Translations under genes and position numbers: made by a program
Assembly (NCBI GenBank): GCA_937859595.1
Contig: CALMAH010000014.1
Location: 186,001 to 250,000, forward strand
Direction: 5' to 3'
DNA: 64,000 nucleotides
Source: an uncultured Acidobacteriota bacterium
GTDB lineage: Bacteria > Acidobacteriota > Blastocatellia > Pyrinomonadales > Pyrinomonadaceae
Notes under the pieces: generated by a model
Told to the model about the DNA's origin: nothing
The model's input: only the letters and a program-made list of their open reading frames with translations
The model's database searches: none
In this document: positions 33,955 to 43,292 of the stretch, piece by piece
How positions within the stretch are numbered: position 1 is the stretch's first letter
Layout of the letters: each line of letters starts with the position of its first letter

Positions 33955-36738
33955 ATGAACGTAAACCTAAAATCATTGGTCGGAAGATTGAACGATGTTA
34001 CGAGAGGTGCACTTGAGGGCGCCGCGGGGCTTTGCCTCTCCAGAACGAATTATGATGTTGAGATAGAGCATATCCTTGCGAAATTGCTTGAGCAGGATGA
34101 CACGGATCTTCACAAGATATGTGCTCATTTTGAGGTCAATCTGGATCGCCTGACAAAAGATGTCAGCGTTGCCCTTGACCGGCTCAAGAGCGGGAATTCG
34201 CGAACGCCGGGCCTTAGCGATCGCATTCCGCGATGGATCCAGGATGCGTGGCTGCTGGCGTCGGTGGATTTCGGCGCCGCACGTATCCGCTCGGGCCACT
34301 TGGTACTCGCCCTGCTTGCAAATGACAGTTTTGCCAGGATCGCGAGAGAGGTCTCAAAGGAATTCAGCCATATTTCGCTCGAATCATTGCAGACGGAACT
34401 TCCCACCATAACAGGCGACTCTTCGGAGGCCCGTGATGCTGTTGCTCTCGGCGAAGCCTCGGGCGTTTCACATGGAGATTCAGTCGCGACCGGCGTCCCC
34501 GGCAAGACAAAGGCACTTGATCAATACACCGAAGACCTCACAGCCAAGGCGCGTGACGGCAAGATCGACCCCGTACTCGGTCGAGATTTCGAGATCCGTC
34601 AGATAGTGGATATCCTCACACGTCGCCGGCAAAACAACCCGATATTAACGGGCGAGGCAGGTGTGGGCAAGACCGCGGTGGTAGAGGGGTTCGCGCTTCG
34701 CATCGCTGAGGGCGACGTGCCGGATCCGCTGAAGAACGTAGCCTTGCGGTCGCTCGACCTGGGCCTGTTGCAGGCCGGAGCCGGTATCAAGGGCGAATTC
34801 GAGCAGCGGCTCAAGTCCGTCATCGACGAGGTCAAGGCCTCGCCTCAGCCGATAATAATGTTCATCGACGAGGCTCACACGATGATCGGTGCCGGCGGGG
34901 CCGCGGGACAGAACGACGCCGCAAATCTGTTAAAACCTGCACTGGCACGTGGCGAGCTTCGTACGATAGCTGCTACCACATGGGCGGAATACAAGAAGTA
35001 TTTCGAGAAAGATGCGGCTCTGGCACGTCGGTTTCAGGTCGTAAAGGTCGATGAGCCAGACGAAGCAAAGGCGGTCGCGATGATGCGAGGGATCGCGGAC
35101 AAGATGGAGGCCCATCACAATGTTCGGATACTGGACGAGGCCATCGTAGAGTGCGTCAAGCTCTCACACCGATATATAACTGGCCGTCAGCTGCCGGATA
35201 AATCGGTCTCCGTCCTCGATACGGCTTGTGCAAAGGTTGCTATCGGACAGGGAGCAACGCCCGCAGCGGTCGAAGACGTTACCAGGCGGATCCAGAACCT
35301 CAGCTCTGAGATCGATTCCCTTGAACGGGAGTTGGCGACAGGAGCGAACCATAACGACAGGATCGACGGCCTCAAGGCATCGCGAGAGGAAGCCGAAGCC
35401 GAGCTTGCGAAATTTAACGAACAATGGGAGAAGGAAAAGGAGCTGATAGAACAGATCCGAAATATACGGACCAAGCTAGAGATGTCTCGGCTGGACGGCA
35501 GGCTAGCAGATGCGGTGGCCGGTTCGACCAATGGAGGAGGTGAGACGGCGGCTGCCGCTGCGACCGCCGAAGGCGAAGCGCCGACGGGTGAAGATGTCTC
35601 TGCAACGGCAACGGCTCCCGCGCCCGAAACCGCGAAACCGGTCGATACCGAGTTTCTGAAGTCTGAGCTTTCCCGGCTAAATGCCGAACTTAAGGAGATA
35701 CAAGGCGAAACACCGTTGATGCAGCCGGTGGTAAACGGCCAGACCGTTGCCGAGATCATCTCCGGGTGGACCGGCATCCCCATTGGTAAGATGGTCGCAG
35801 ACGAGATCCACGCGGTACTGAACCTTGCCGGTACTCTTCGCGAAAGGGTACTTGGACAAGATCATGCTCTCGAAACGATCGCGCAGCGGATCAAGACCTC
35901 GCGGGCGGGCCTCACGGACCCGAAACGGCCGATAGGCGTCTTTATGCTGGTCGGAACATCCGGCGTCGGTAAAACGGAAACGGCACTCGCTCTGGCCGAG
36001 GCCCTTTATGGAGGTGAACGCAACCTAATCTCCATAAACATGAGCGAATATCAGGAAGCCCATACCGTTTCGAGCCTTAAGGGGTCTCCTCCGGGATATG
36101 TCGGCTACGGCGAAGGCGGTGTATTGACAGAGGCGGTGCGCCGCAAGCCTTATTCGGTCGTCTTGCTAGACGAGGTTGAAAAAGCACATCCGGACGTCAT
36201 GGAGCTCTTTTTTCAGGTATTTGATAAGGGCGTTCTCGAAGACGGCGAAGGCCGCGAGATCGATTTCAAGAATTGCATTATCATCCTGACCTCTAATGTG
36301 GGAACCGATACGATAATGAAACTCTGTGCAGACCCGGACACCCGGCCGGAGCCGGACGGCATTATCGAAGCCGTAAAGCCGGAGCTGAACAAGGCTTTCA
36401 AACCAGCACTGCTAGGCCGAATGGTGACCGTCCCGTATTACCCGATCTCAGACGAAATACTGCGGCTGATCATCAAACTCCAGCTTGGAAAGATCAAAGA
36501 TCGGATCGCGGACAACCATGGTGCGCAATTTTCCTACGATGATTCCGTCATAGATACGGTGGCTTCACGCTGTACGGACGTGGACAGCGGCGCAAGGAAT
36601 GTTTATAACATCCTGACCGGCACGCTCTTGCCCGATATGAGCAGCGAGGTGCTCTCGCGAATGGCCACCGGAGAAGGTATCCACAAGGTGCACGTCTCCG
36701 TGTCGCAAGATGGAAATTTCTCCTACGATATAGCATAA
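33955..36738 (+). CDS. tssH: T6SS AAA+ ATPase TssH/ClpV
   Basis: The 927-residue protein has a Clp N-domain (about 1-160), AAA-1 with Walker A GEAGVGKT (233-240) and IMFIDEAHT, a coiled-coil middle domain, and AAA-2 with Walker A GTSGVGKT (667-674) and [12 protein letters not shown]. ClpV disassembles contracted TssBC sheaths. A low-complexity Ala/Glu/Thr-rich stretch (about 523-565) interrupts the region after the coiled coil, which is unusual for the family. AGGAG precedes the ATG. Confidence 0.95.
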   Translation: MNVNLKSLVGRLNDVTRGALEGAAGLCLSRTNYDVEIEHILAKLLEQDDTDLHKICAHFEVNLDRLTKDVSVALDRLKSGNSRTPGLSDRIPRWIQDAWLLASVDFGAARIRSGHLVLALLANDSFARIAREVSKEFSHISLESLQTELPTITGDSSEARDAVALGEASGVSHGDSVATGVPGKTKALDQYTEDLTAKARDGKIDPVLGRDFEIRQIVDILTRRRQNNPILTGEAGVGKTAVVEGFALRIAEGDVPDPLKNVALRSLDLGLLQAGAGIKGEFEQRLKSVIDEVKASPQPIIMFIDEAHTMIGAGGAAGQNDAANLLKPALARGELRTIAATTWAEYKKYFEKDAALARRFQVVKVDEPDEAKAVAMMRGIADKMEAHHNVRILDEAIVECVKLSHRYITGRQLPDKSVSVLDTACAKVAIGQGATPAAVEDVTRRIQNLSSEIDSLERELATGANHNDRIDGLKASREEAEAELAKFNEQWEKEKELIEQIRNIRTKLEMSRLDGRLADAVAGSTNGGGETAAAAATAEGEAPTGEDVSATATAPAPETAKPVDTEFLKSELSRLNAELKEIQGETPLMQPVVNGQTVAEIISGWTGIPIGKMVADEIHAVLNLAGTLRERVLGQDHALETIAQRIKTSRAGLTDPKRPIGVFMLVGTSGVGKTETALALAEALYGGERNLISINMSEYQEAHTVSSLKGSPPGYVGYGEGGVLTEAVRRKPYSVVLLDEVEKAHPDVMELFFQVFDKGVLEDGEGREIDFKNCIIILTSNVGTDTIMKLCADPDTRPEPDGIIEAVKPELNKAFKPALLGRMVTVPYYPISDEILRLIIKLQLGKIKDRIADNHGAQFSYDDSVIDTVASRCTDVDSGARNVYNILTGTLLPDMSSEVLSRMATGEGIHKVHVSVSQDGNFSYDIA

Positions 36739-36749
36739 GGAGAGTCGGA

Positions 36750-37151
36750 ATGGCTTTGATCGAATTTTACAAGACCGGTGACGTGTATATCTCAGACGAA
36801 GAGGCGCTTGACGTCTTGATCTGGTTCTTCGGTGGTAATGTCGGTGTCTCGCTTTCGGCGATAACCTATAACGACCGCTCTTTTGCACAGGCGCTGATGA
36901 TAGAAGCGATCATGGCAAGCAAACGGATGAGCGTGATAGAAGGCCTCTTCAGGTCATTTACCAAACCACCGAAATCGATCGCGTCTGCACTAAAACAGAT
37001 TGCAAAGATCGCCGTCAAGGCCATCTGGGATCATCTTAAGCCCGTAGATCTCGAGAAACCAAAGATCTATGCAAGTATAAAAAGTCAGTTGGCCAGAAAT
37101 TGGCGGTCTCCTTGGATGATCCGTGTTGCGACCGGAGATCCGGTCTACTGA
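36750..37151 (+). CDS. Unknown protein encoded between tssH and vgrG
   Basis: This 133-residue protein is not recognised. It has a short N-terminal beta segment, a moderately hydrophobic stretch (about 20-50, including VLIWFFGGNVGVSLSAI) and a basic helical C-terminal half (KPPKSIASALKQIAKIAVKAIWDHL). No signal peptide is evident. GGAG (in AAGGAGAG) lies about 9 bases before the ATG, and the gene starts 11 bases after tssH, so it is clearly part of the operon. Genes here often encode loading adaptors or tip-associated factors, but nothing in the sequence proves such a role. Confidence 0.6.
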   Translation: MALIEFYKTGDVYISDEEALDVLIWFFGGNVGVSLSAITYNDRSFAQALMIEAIMASKRMSVIEGLFRSFTKPPKSIASALKQIAKIAVKAIWDHLKPVDLEKPKIYASIKSQLARNWRSPWMIRVATGDPVY

Positions 37152-37188
37152 GATCTGACAAGAAGTAGATACTCCGGGAAACGTTTAT

Positions 37189-39933
37189 ATGGCGACCACA
37201 CAAGACAACAGGCTTTTGAGGATCTCGACCCCTTTGGGTAAGGATTTCCTATTGGTGAACAAACTGTCGGCCAGCGAGGGCCTCTCCGAGATGTTCTCCG
37301 TCGACGCGGAACTGCTTCATGCAGAACCGTCGGAGGGGATCGAGCCCACGATCGTGGACGCTTCGCAGATCCTTGGACAGAAGGTCACGATCGAGATAGC
37401 CCAGGCGGACGGCACAAGCCGATACATTAACGGGATAGTCAACCGGCTGTCACAGGGCGTCCGGCATGTTCGTTTTACGTTTTACAACGTCTCGATAGTG
37501 CCCGAGGTCTGGCTACTTACACAATGTTTCCAGAGCAGAATATTTCAACACAAGACGGTCCCCCAGATACTTGAGGAAGTTCTCGAGGGGTTCAACTTTA
37601 AGATCGAGCTTCAAGGGGATTTCAAGCCACGTAACTATTGCGCTCAGTATCAGGAGACCGACTGGGACTTCATATCCCGTTTAATGGAAGAGGAGGGAAT
37701 ATTCTACTTTTTCGAACATTCTGACGGCAATCATCAGATGATCATTGCCAATGACCCGCGTTCACACCGGGACTGTCCGAACAAGAATGAGATCCCCTTC
37801 TTTACACGGGTCGAGGGAGATGATCTGGTGTCGTCGGTACTGTCATGGCACAAGGATTATCAGCTGATGACCGGCAAAGTTACCTTCTGGGACTATAATT
37901 TTGAATTACCAACCCAGAAACTTGACGCCGAACAGCCCTCAAGATTCACCATAGGTGGTAACGGCGAGCTCGAGGTCTACGACTTCCCGGGCGGTTACGC
38001 ACGCAAATATGACGGTATAGATAAGGGCGGCTCGGAACGAGCGTCGGACCTGAACAACATTTTCGACGACAAGCGGGCAACGGCCGAAAGAGCGATGCAG
38101 GCACTGGACGCCCGGCACGAGACCATCAGGGGCATCAGCGATTGCCCGAGCCTTACTTCGGGCCATCTGTTCCGGCTGACCGATCACCCGAGTTCTGCAC
38201 AAAACGGTCAATATTTGCTAACCCACGTTGCGCACAGTGCGGTACAGTCCCCGGGATATGTCTCAGATGCGCCCGGGTCACCTTATGAGTGCAGCTTTTC
38301 GGCAATCGCTCATGGAGCAGGCAAGCCTCCCTTCAGGCCGATGCGATCCACGGCCAAGCCCAAGATCTTTGGTACGCAAACGGCCACGGTGGTTGGGCCG
38401 GCGGGCGAAGAGATCTTCACGGACAAGTACGGACGGGTGAAGGTCCAGTTCAATTGGGACCGGACCCTAAAGTTCGACCCGGATAGCTCATGCTGGGTGC
38501 GCGTGGCGCGTGATATAGCCGGGAACAAATGGGGAACAATGTTCATTCCCCGCATTGGCCAGGAAGTAATAGTCGATTTCGAGCACGGTGATCCTGACAA
38601 ACCGATCATCGTCGGGTCCGTTTATAACCCGCAGACAATGCCGCATTATGAGCTGCCGCAGTATAAGACCCTTACGTATATCAAAACCCGCACCTCGCCC
38701 GACGACGGTAAGGGTTACAACGAGCTGCGTTTTGAGGACAAGGCTGACAAAGAACAGGTGTTCATCCGCTCGCAAAAGCGATATGATCTCCGGGTCCGCG
38801 GCTCGATGTACGAGACCTGCGGCGGCAGCCGGCACGAGGTCATCGGACTCAAACAAGAAAACCAACCCGGCGGCAACCTAGCCATAACCGTTGCCGGCTG
38901 CTATGACCTGCACGTTAAAGAAGACCATTTTATCGGTATTGACGGAAAACAGAACGAAACGGTCAAAGCCGATGTTGTTGAAAATTATCAGGGCAAACAA
39001 TACACGGAGGTAACCGGCGCGAGAGAATTGAATGCCCGAGAAATAACCCTCGAAGCCCTGAGCAAGGTCACATTAAAAGTAGGCGGTAGTTTCATTTCTC
39101 TTGACCTCTCAGGTGTCACAATATCTGGGCCTATGGTTAAGATAAACTCTGGCGGCTCCGGATCGAGTACTGGACAATCAGACATATCCGATCCTTTGGA
39201 TGCAGACGTTTCTGACAACGGCGAACCCGGGTATCTTGAAAGACCTAGAAGCGGGGGCGGGGGTGGACGCAGAACCCGAACGCTTAGCGGTCAACACGCT
39301 CCGAATGTCACAGCCCAGGCGTTTGCCTTGACACAGGCTAGGGGAACAGCAGACGATATGGATCGGGCACTGGTTGCCGCCGAGCTAAGCAAACTTCCCC
39401 CTCACGTTCTTCAGCGAATGGAAGATAACGGAACAACAGTTGCCGTTTGTCGGGATTCAGTTACGGAGGTCCGAACAGACCTCGCTGGTGTTACGCCGCG
39501 TGGATGGCCACCGGGAACATCTTGGGATACAGTCCCCGGACTCTATGATCCTGGCACAAACACGGTGATCGTTGCTACGCGAGGCCATGATCAAGATGAT
39601 GGCCCTTATGTTCCGCCAACTGGCGACGGGCACGGAAGCTCGAACTTAGTGATTCATGAGGCAATGCACAGCGTTGACCATCATGGGCCTGACGGAAATC
39701 ATATTTCAGAAACAGACGAGAATTTTGTCAATGCAAGGAACAATGACCCAGCTATCATGGCGGACGGTTACGAAGGTACTGCGAATCCTGCAGGTGCAGA
39801 AGAAGCCTACGCTGAGAGCGCAGCTCGCTATTATGGTGGTGATCCTAATGACGCCACCAATCACCCAGGCTTGCACGAATACTGGGAAGGAGACCCGCTC
39901 AACCCAACCCCCCCAGCAGCAGCAGGACCGTAA
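37189..39933 (+). CDS. vgrG: Evolved VgrG spike with C-terminal zinc-metallopeptidase-like effector domain
   Basis: The 914-residue protein has the gp27-like VgrG domain (about 1-380; FKPRNYCAQYQETDWDFISRL and EEEGIFYFFEH are typical), the gp5 OB fold (about 395-475; TDKYGRVKVQFNWD, IPRIGQEVIVDF) and the beta-helix needle (to about 665). A Gly-rich linker (about 675-705) leads to a 200-residue extension with HEAMH (H823, E824, H827) and a downstream EEAYAE (E872 or E876 as third ligand). This resembles anthrax lethal-factor-like zincins. It is predicted to pierce target cells and carry a proteolytic effector. Confidence 0.9.
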   Translation: MATTQDNRLLRISTPLGKDFLLVNKLSASEGLSEMFSVDAELLHAEPSEGIEPTIVDASQILGQKVTIEIAQADGTSRYINGIVNRLSQGVRHVRFTFYNVSIVPEVWLLTQCFQSRIFQHKTVPQILEEVLEGFNFKIELQGDFKPRNYCAQYQETDWDFISRLMEEEGIFYFFEHSDGNHQMIIANDPRSHRDCPNKNEIPFFTRVEGDDLVSSVLSWHKDYQLMTGKVTFWDYNFELPTQKLDAEQPSRFTIGGNGELEVYDFPGGYARKYDGIDKGGSERASDLNNIFDDKRATAERAMQALDARHETIRGISDCPSLTSGHLFRLTDHPSSAQNGQYLLTHVAHSAVQSPGYVSDAPGSPYECSFSAIAHGAGKPPFRPMRSTAKPKIFGTQTATVVGPAGEEIFTDKYGRVKVQFNWDRTLKFDPDSSCWVRVARDIAGNKWGTMFIPRIGQEVIVDFEHGDPDKPIIVGSVYNPQTMPHYELPQYKTLTYIKTRTSPDDGKGYNELRFEDKADKEQVFIRSQKRYDLRVRGSMYETCGGSRHEVIGLKQENQPGGNLAITVAGCYDLHVKEDHFIGIDGKQNETVKADVVENYQGKQYTEVTGARELNAREITLEALSKVTLKVGGSFISLDLSGVTISGPMVKINSGGSGSSTGQSDISDPLDADVSDNGEPGYLERPRSGGGGGRRTRTLSGQHAPNVTAQAFALTQARGTADDMDRALVAAELSKLPPHVLQRMEDNGTTVAVCRDSVTEVRTDLAGVTPRGWPPGTSWDTVPGLYDPGTNTVIVATRGHDQDDGPYVPPTGDGHGSSNLVIHEAMHSVDHHGPDGNHISETDENFVNARNNDPAIMADGYEGTANPAGAEEAYAESAARYYGGDPNDATNHPGLHEYWEGDPLNPTPPAAAGP

Positions 39934-39955
39934 AGACCGAAAGGATAGACGAAAG

Positions 39956-40177
39956 GTGAGAAAAGTGGAAACAACTACCAACAGCATTGGAAGAGCGACA
40001 ATGGAAGAGGATGGCACGATAATCCTTGACCTGCAAGCGACCGGTGAAAAGGGAGAGAAAGGGATTGGACGGCTAGTTTACCCTCCCTCCCATGAAAAAT
40101 ATGACTTTATTCTGGACCACATTGGGGGCATAAATCCTGGTGAAAACAAACCTGTACCCCCCTTTCCAGACAACTAA
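39956..40177 (+). CDS. Small protein between vgrG and PAAR gene, candidate immunity protein
   Basis: A 73-residue reading frame from GTG 39956 follows the vgrG stop by 22 bases; GTG 39965 (with GGTGAG just upstream) and ATG 40001 are alternative starts, giving 70 or 58 residues. The conserved-looking core is MEEDGTIILDLQATGEKG followed by GRLVYPPSHEKYDFILDHIGG and a Pro-rich end. There is no signal peptide or TM helix, so a cytoplasmic location is expected. Position directly after an effector-bearing vgrG makes immunity plausible; an adaptor is the alternative. The frame continues upstream into vgrG, but that part is a shadow. Confidence 0.5.
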   Translation: MRKVETTTNSIGRATMEEDGTIILDLQATGEKGEKGIGRLVYPPSHEKYDFILDHIGGINPGENKPVPPFPDN

Positions 40178-40273
40178 TGGCGGCAACGTAAGTGGAGTTT
40201 TGTCATTCCTAGAGCCACTTATTCCGGAATCCAACTTGTTTAATGGCCGTCGAATGGACGGTGACTGACAAAG

Positions 40274-40774
40274 ATGCCACAGGGACCAGCAGCACGAACA
40301 ACAGATACGGTGGCCCATCCGCTGCCGCCGGTACTGATGCCCGGACCGGGCAGTATGGATGTGCTTATCGGATTTCTTCCGGCATGGAGGGGGATGCCGC
40401 TTGCGGCGGTCGCCGCTCTTCAGGCGGCAAAGGCAACGGCAGACGCGGCGATCAAGACCGCCGAAGCGGCGACTGCAGCCGCCGCCGGGACTCCCGGAGC
40501 ACCGGCCGCAAAAGCAGCTGAGGAATTGGCAAAATCAGCCGCGCTTGCCTCAATGTCCAACGCCATCTCAGCGGCAGCCGGCGGGGCAGACATTCATGCA
40601 TGTACTACTCCGCTCCCGATACCCCCGCATGGGCCAGGTGTCGTCATCACGGGTTCTGCCACGGTAATGATAAATAATCTCCCCGCATCCCGGCAGGGCG
40701 ACACCATCCTTGAGGCGATCGGCCCGCCAAATAACATCACTAAAGGCGAGATGACGGTGATCATCGGCGGATAA
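40274..40774 (+). CDS. PAAR-domain T6SS tip protein
   Basis: The 166-residue protein has two PAAR-like halves. The N-terminal part contains TDTVAHPLPPVLMPGPGSMDVLIGFLPAWR, and the C-terminal part contains GADIHACTTPLPIPPHGPG, VITGSATVMINNLPASRQGD and a glycine-rich end. A 60-residue Ala-rich helical segment (about 40-100) separates them. PAAR proteins cap the VgrG trimer and sharpen the spike. It is the last recognisable T6SS gene. The residue pattern is convincing; the insertion is unusual. Confidence 0.85.
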   Translation: MPQGPAARTTDTVAHPLPPVLMPGPGSMDVLIGFLPAWRGMPLAAVAALQAAKATADAAIKTAEAATAAAAGTPGAPAAKAAEELAKSAALASMSNAISAAAGGADIHACTTPLPIPPHGPGVVITGSATVMINNLPASRQGDTILEAIGPPNNITKGEMTVIIGG

Positions 40775-40922
40775 CCGTCTGGACGTTAAAATCGTTTACC
40801 GGCCCATTTCAGAATCGTCTACATAAGCGTGTGTGCTTTGATTCTGGATCCCGGATCTTAAATTTTGATCTCGGATGGCCCTTGGATTCGTGAACGCTGA
40901 TTTGAAATTCTGCACAACGTTT

Positions 40923-41220
40923 CTGTTCACTGACCCCCCGCCCCTTGCAAATGGCCCACATCGCTCTTATTCCGCAAATTGCCATTGAAGCCGAAACATC
41001 CGCATGGGAAATTTGCCAGGTGCGGTAAATAACCCCAGGTTCGAGATGGCGATGATGTACCAAAAATTCTCCTTTCCCTCTGCGATCACGGAGCCCTCCG
41101 CGTTGAGACCCCACCTGACCGCTGAGCCCGCAGAGTTCGCCGTGCAGAGAACGGCTGAGACGTGTCTCATCTGTTTCAGCCGTTTCACTGCGACACCTCT
41201 TCCCTTCAGAGAAACGAGAC
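40923..41220. repeat. Dispersed repeat, copy 1 (inverted relative to copy 2)
   Basis: About 298 bases match the reverse complement of 58555-58852. Around 170 bases (41029-41200) appear identical by eye, and the flanks carry scattered substitutions and one single-base indel. No terminal inverted repeats, transposase or clear target duplication are seen. Open frames across it are preserved only because the DNA is repeated. It occupies most of the 479-base gap (40775-41253) after the PAAR gene; the remainder of that gap holds no gene that I can support. Confidence 0.9.
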
Positions 41221-41253
41221 CCGAATTCGAAGGGGACGATAGGTGAACTATCG

Positions 41254-42284
41254 TCACTTCCGAAGCCGGACCACGGTGCCATTCGGCCCTACCGCCCAGA
41301 CCGCGTCGCGTCCCTGTGCAGCGACCGCATTCAGATTCTCGTTACCGGCTTTCTGCCAGGTCCTTCCGCCATCTCTAGAAATATCGGTGCCGTTCGTCCC
41401 GACAGCAATTAACGTTGTTCGGTCGATATACGCGACTGCAGAACGGTATCCGGAAAGTCCCTTCCCCAGCGTCCACGTCTTGCCCCCGTCGGACGTAAAG
41501 GCCAGGTTATCGTCTGCAGCGTCGGGTTTCTGATAATCTCCACCGACGATGACACCGTTCTTGCTATCGAACATAGCGATCGAAAATATCCCGCTACCCG
41601 GCGACCCCTTCGGCATTGGCGTATCAGTAGCAGACCAGGAAACGCCGCGGTCGGTCGAACGGAAAACACGGGCATCTGCGCCGCCGGAAACAAGAAACAC
41701 ATTGTTTTTGCCATTGGCGATTAGACATGTTCCGCTTGCGGCAAACGCGGCCTCACCCTCGATCGCTGCGGGGATGGAAATGTTCGGTATAGGTTCCCAA
41801 GCTACCCCTTTGAGCTGTCGGGTCAAAAGTCTTACAGATCGCAAGATCTGAAAAGTGCCCTCTACAGGATCGGACATTGCCAAACAATTTTCTCTATCCC
41901 AGCAGGCAATGGCGTCGAAAAACGCATTTTCGTCTTTGTTGGTGAATTGCAACTGCCACGTCTTTCCGCCGTCGATGGTTTTGTAGATTCGAGATGCATC
42001 GCCGTTGCCGATGCTCAAAATATACGCGGTGCGTCAAACGCCTCTATATCGCGGAAATCAAGTTTCTCGGCACCGGGAACCGTTATCACATTCCACGTCT
42101 TCCCGCCATCTTTGGTCTTTATTACCGTCCCGCCGGTCCCGCTTGCCCAGATCACCTTTTCAGAGACGATGGAAAGTCCCCGGAAAGAGGCAGTCGTGGC
42201 GATAGGCTGTTTGACCCATTGTGAGTTGGCCTGGCTCGCCGCCGAAAACAAGGCCAGAGCAGTAATTAACAATCGTATAGACAT
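41254..42284 (-). pseudogene. Frameshifted YCF48/BNR-like exported beta-propeller protein
   Basis: Two adjacent minus-strand frames together make one YCF48-like protein: the N-terminal piece (42284-42015) with a signal peptide and DGGKTWNV, and the C-terminal piece (to 41254) with repeated DGGKTW-type motifs. Reading across 42030/42031 with one extra base restores the expected DATAYILSIGNG. This implies a single missing base. The rest of the frame is intact, so the shift is recent or a sequence error. Intact relatives resemble photosystem II assembly factor-like sialidase-fold propellers. Function is not assigned. Confidence 0.75.
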
Positions 42285-42329
42285 ATCGATTATCTTACGA
42301 CAGAGCGTATCCGATGTCGCTACATCTTG

Positions 42330-43223
42330 CTATCTGGATCTGATCGGTGCAGATTTTCCCGTAAATTTTCTGGAAAAGAAATCTGTCATCAGGTTAAAAA
42401 GATCCGGGGCTCGGATACCATGATCCTGGCCTTCGAGGAGCTTGAATTCGACATCCTTTTCCAGAGACTTCAGCCTGTCGTATAGCAAATAGGCTTGATT
42501 CACGGGAGCATTCATATCTTTGTCTCCGTGGACGATCAGAATCGCGGACGATATCTTATTGACCTGAAAGATCGAGGACCTCATCTTAAGGGCATCATCG
42601 GTCAAACCGGTTTCTTTTTCAATGTTTGCCTTAATGGCCTCAATAGTAATGTCATTGTAAGCCAGTTTTAGGTCATAGATCCCGCCGCCGAGCACAGCCG
42701 CCTTTACGCGATCCAGCCTTGGCAACATCAACGACGCCGCGATCGCCCCACGAGAATAGCCAAATAACCCCATCTTTTGGCTGTCCACGTAAGGTTCCTG
42801 CTCAAATTTCTTAAAACCTTCGAGGAAGGCATTGATGGTTCTTTCGCCCAGAAAATCCGGTTCGATCTCGGTAGTGCCAAAACCGGGTGTCGATACCGTC
42901 ATGGTCGCAAAACCAAGTTTCGCGAACACGGTACCGAATGAGAAGTAAGTTCCAGCCGTTCCCTGGTACCCCGGTATCATCATTACCGACGGAAATCTGC
43001 CTTCGGTCGTAGGTCGAAACGTCAATGCCTCAACGTTTTTTCCATTGAATTTGTAGTCAAATTTGCATACCTTTACCCGGTCATCTTCTATGGTTGCGCA
43101 TCCTTCCTTTTGTATGACCTTTATTATCTCGGTTCGATCCGGTACCTGACCTTTACCGGCGGTTGCGAGAAAGGAAACAAAAAGTAAGAAATAGAAATGA
43201 AAACTATATCGGTAGATTGTCAT
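42330..43223 (-). CDS. Exported alpha/beta hydrolase (dienelactone hydrolase/S9-like)
   Basis: The protein has 297 residues from the ATG at 43223, which places the hydrophobic signal-like segment (FHFYFLLFVSFLATAG) at the N-terminus; a start at 43250 is possible. The hydrolase motifs are the oxyanion-region MMIPGYQGTAG, nucleophile GYSRG, acid HGDKD and His in GQDHGI. Substrate is unknown; esterase or peptidase-like activity is plausible. It is followed on the same strand by the YCF48-like pseudogene after about 45 bases. Confidence 0.8.
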   Translation of the reverse strand: MTIYRYSFHFYFLLFVSFLATAGKGQVPDRTEIIKVIQKEGCATIEDDRVKVCKFDYKFNGKNVEALTFRPTTEGRFPSVMMIPGYQGTAGTYFSFGTVFAKLGFATMTVSTPGFGTTEIEPDFLGERTINAFLEGFKKFEQEPYVDSQKMGLFGYSRGAIAASLMLPRLDRVKAAVLGGGIYDLKLAYNDITIEAIKANIEKETGLTDDALKMRSSIFQVNKISSAILIVHGDKDMNAPVNQAYLLYDRLKSLEKDVEFKLLEGQDHGIRAPDLFNLMTDFFSRKFTGKSAPIRSR

Positions 43224-43292
43224 ATCGCAATTTACTTGATCTTGGATCAAACAAAATATGACGACAGCTCATTTGAAAAAGTTACAAAAAAA

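Noticed and set aside
39656..39955. N-terminal part of a long frame overlapping the vgrG 3' end
   Set aside because: It is the shadow of vgrG in another frame; only the part after the vgrG stop has its own start signals and plausible protein composition.
41004..41246. 80-codon frame in repeat copy 1, with a similar frame in copy 2
   Set aside because: The two are similar because the DNA is repeated; both strands look equally open, and there is no ribosome-binding site or family.
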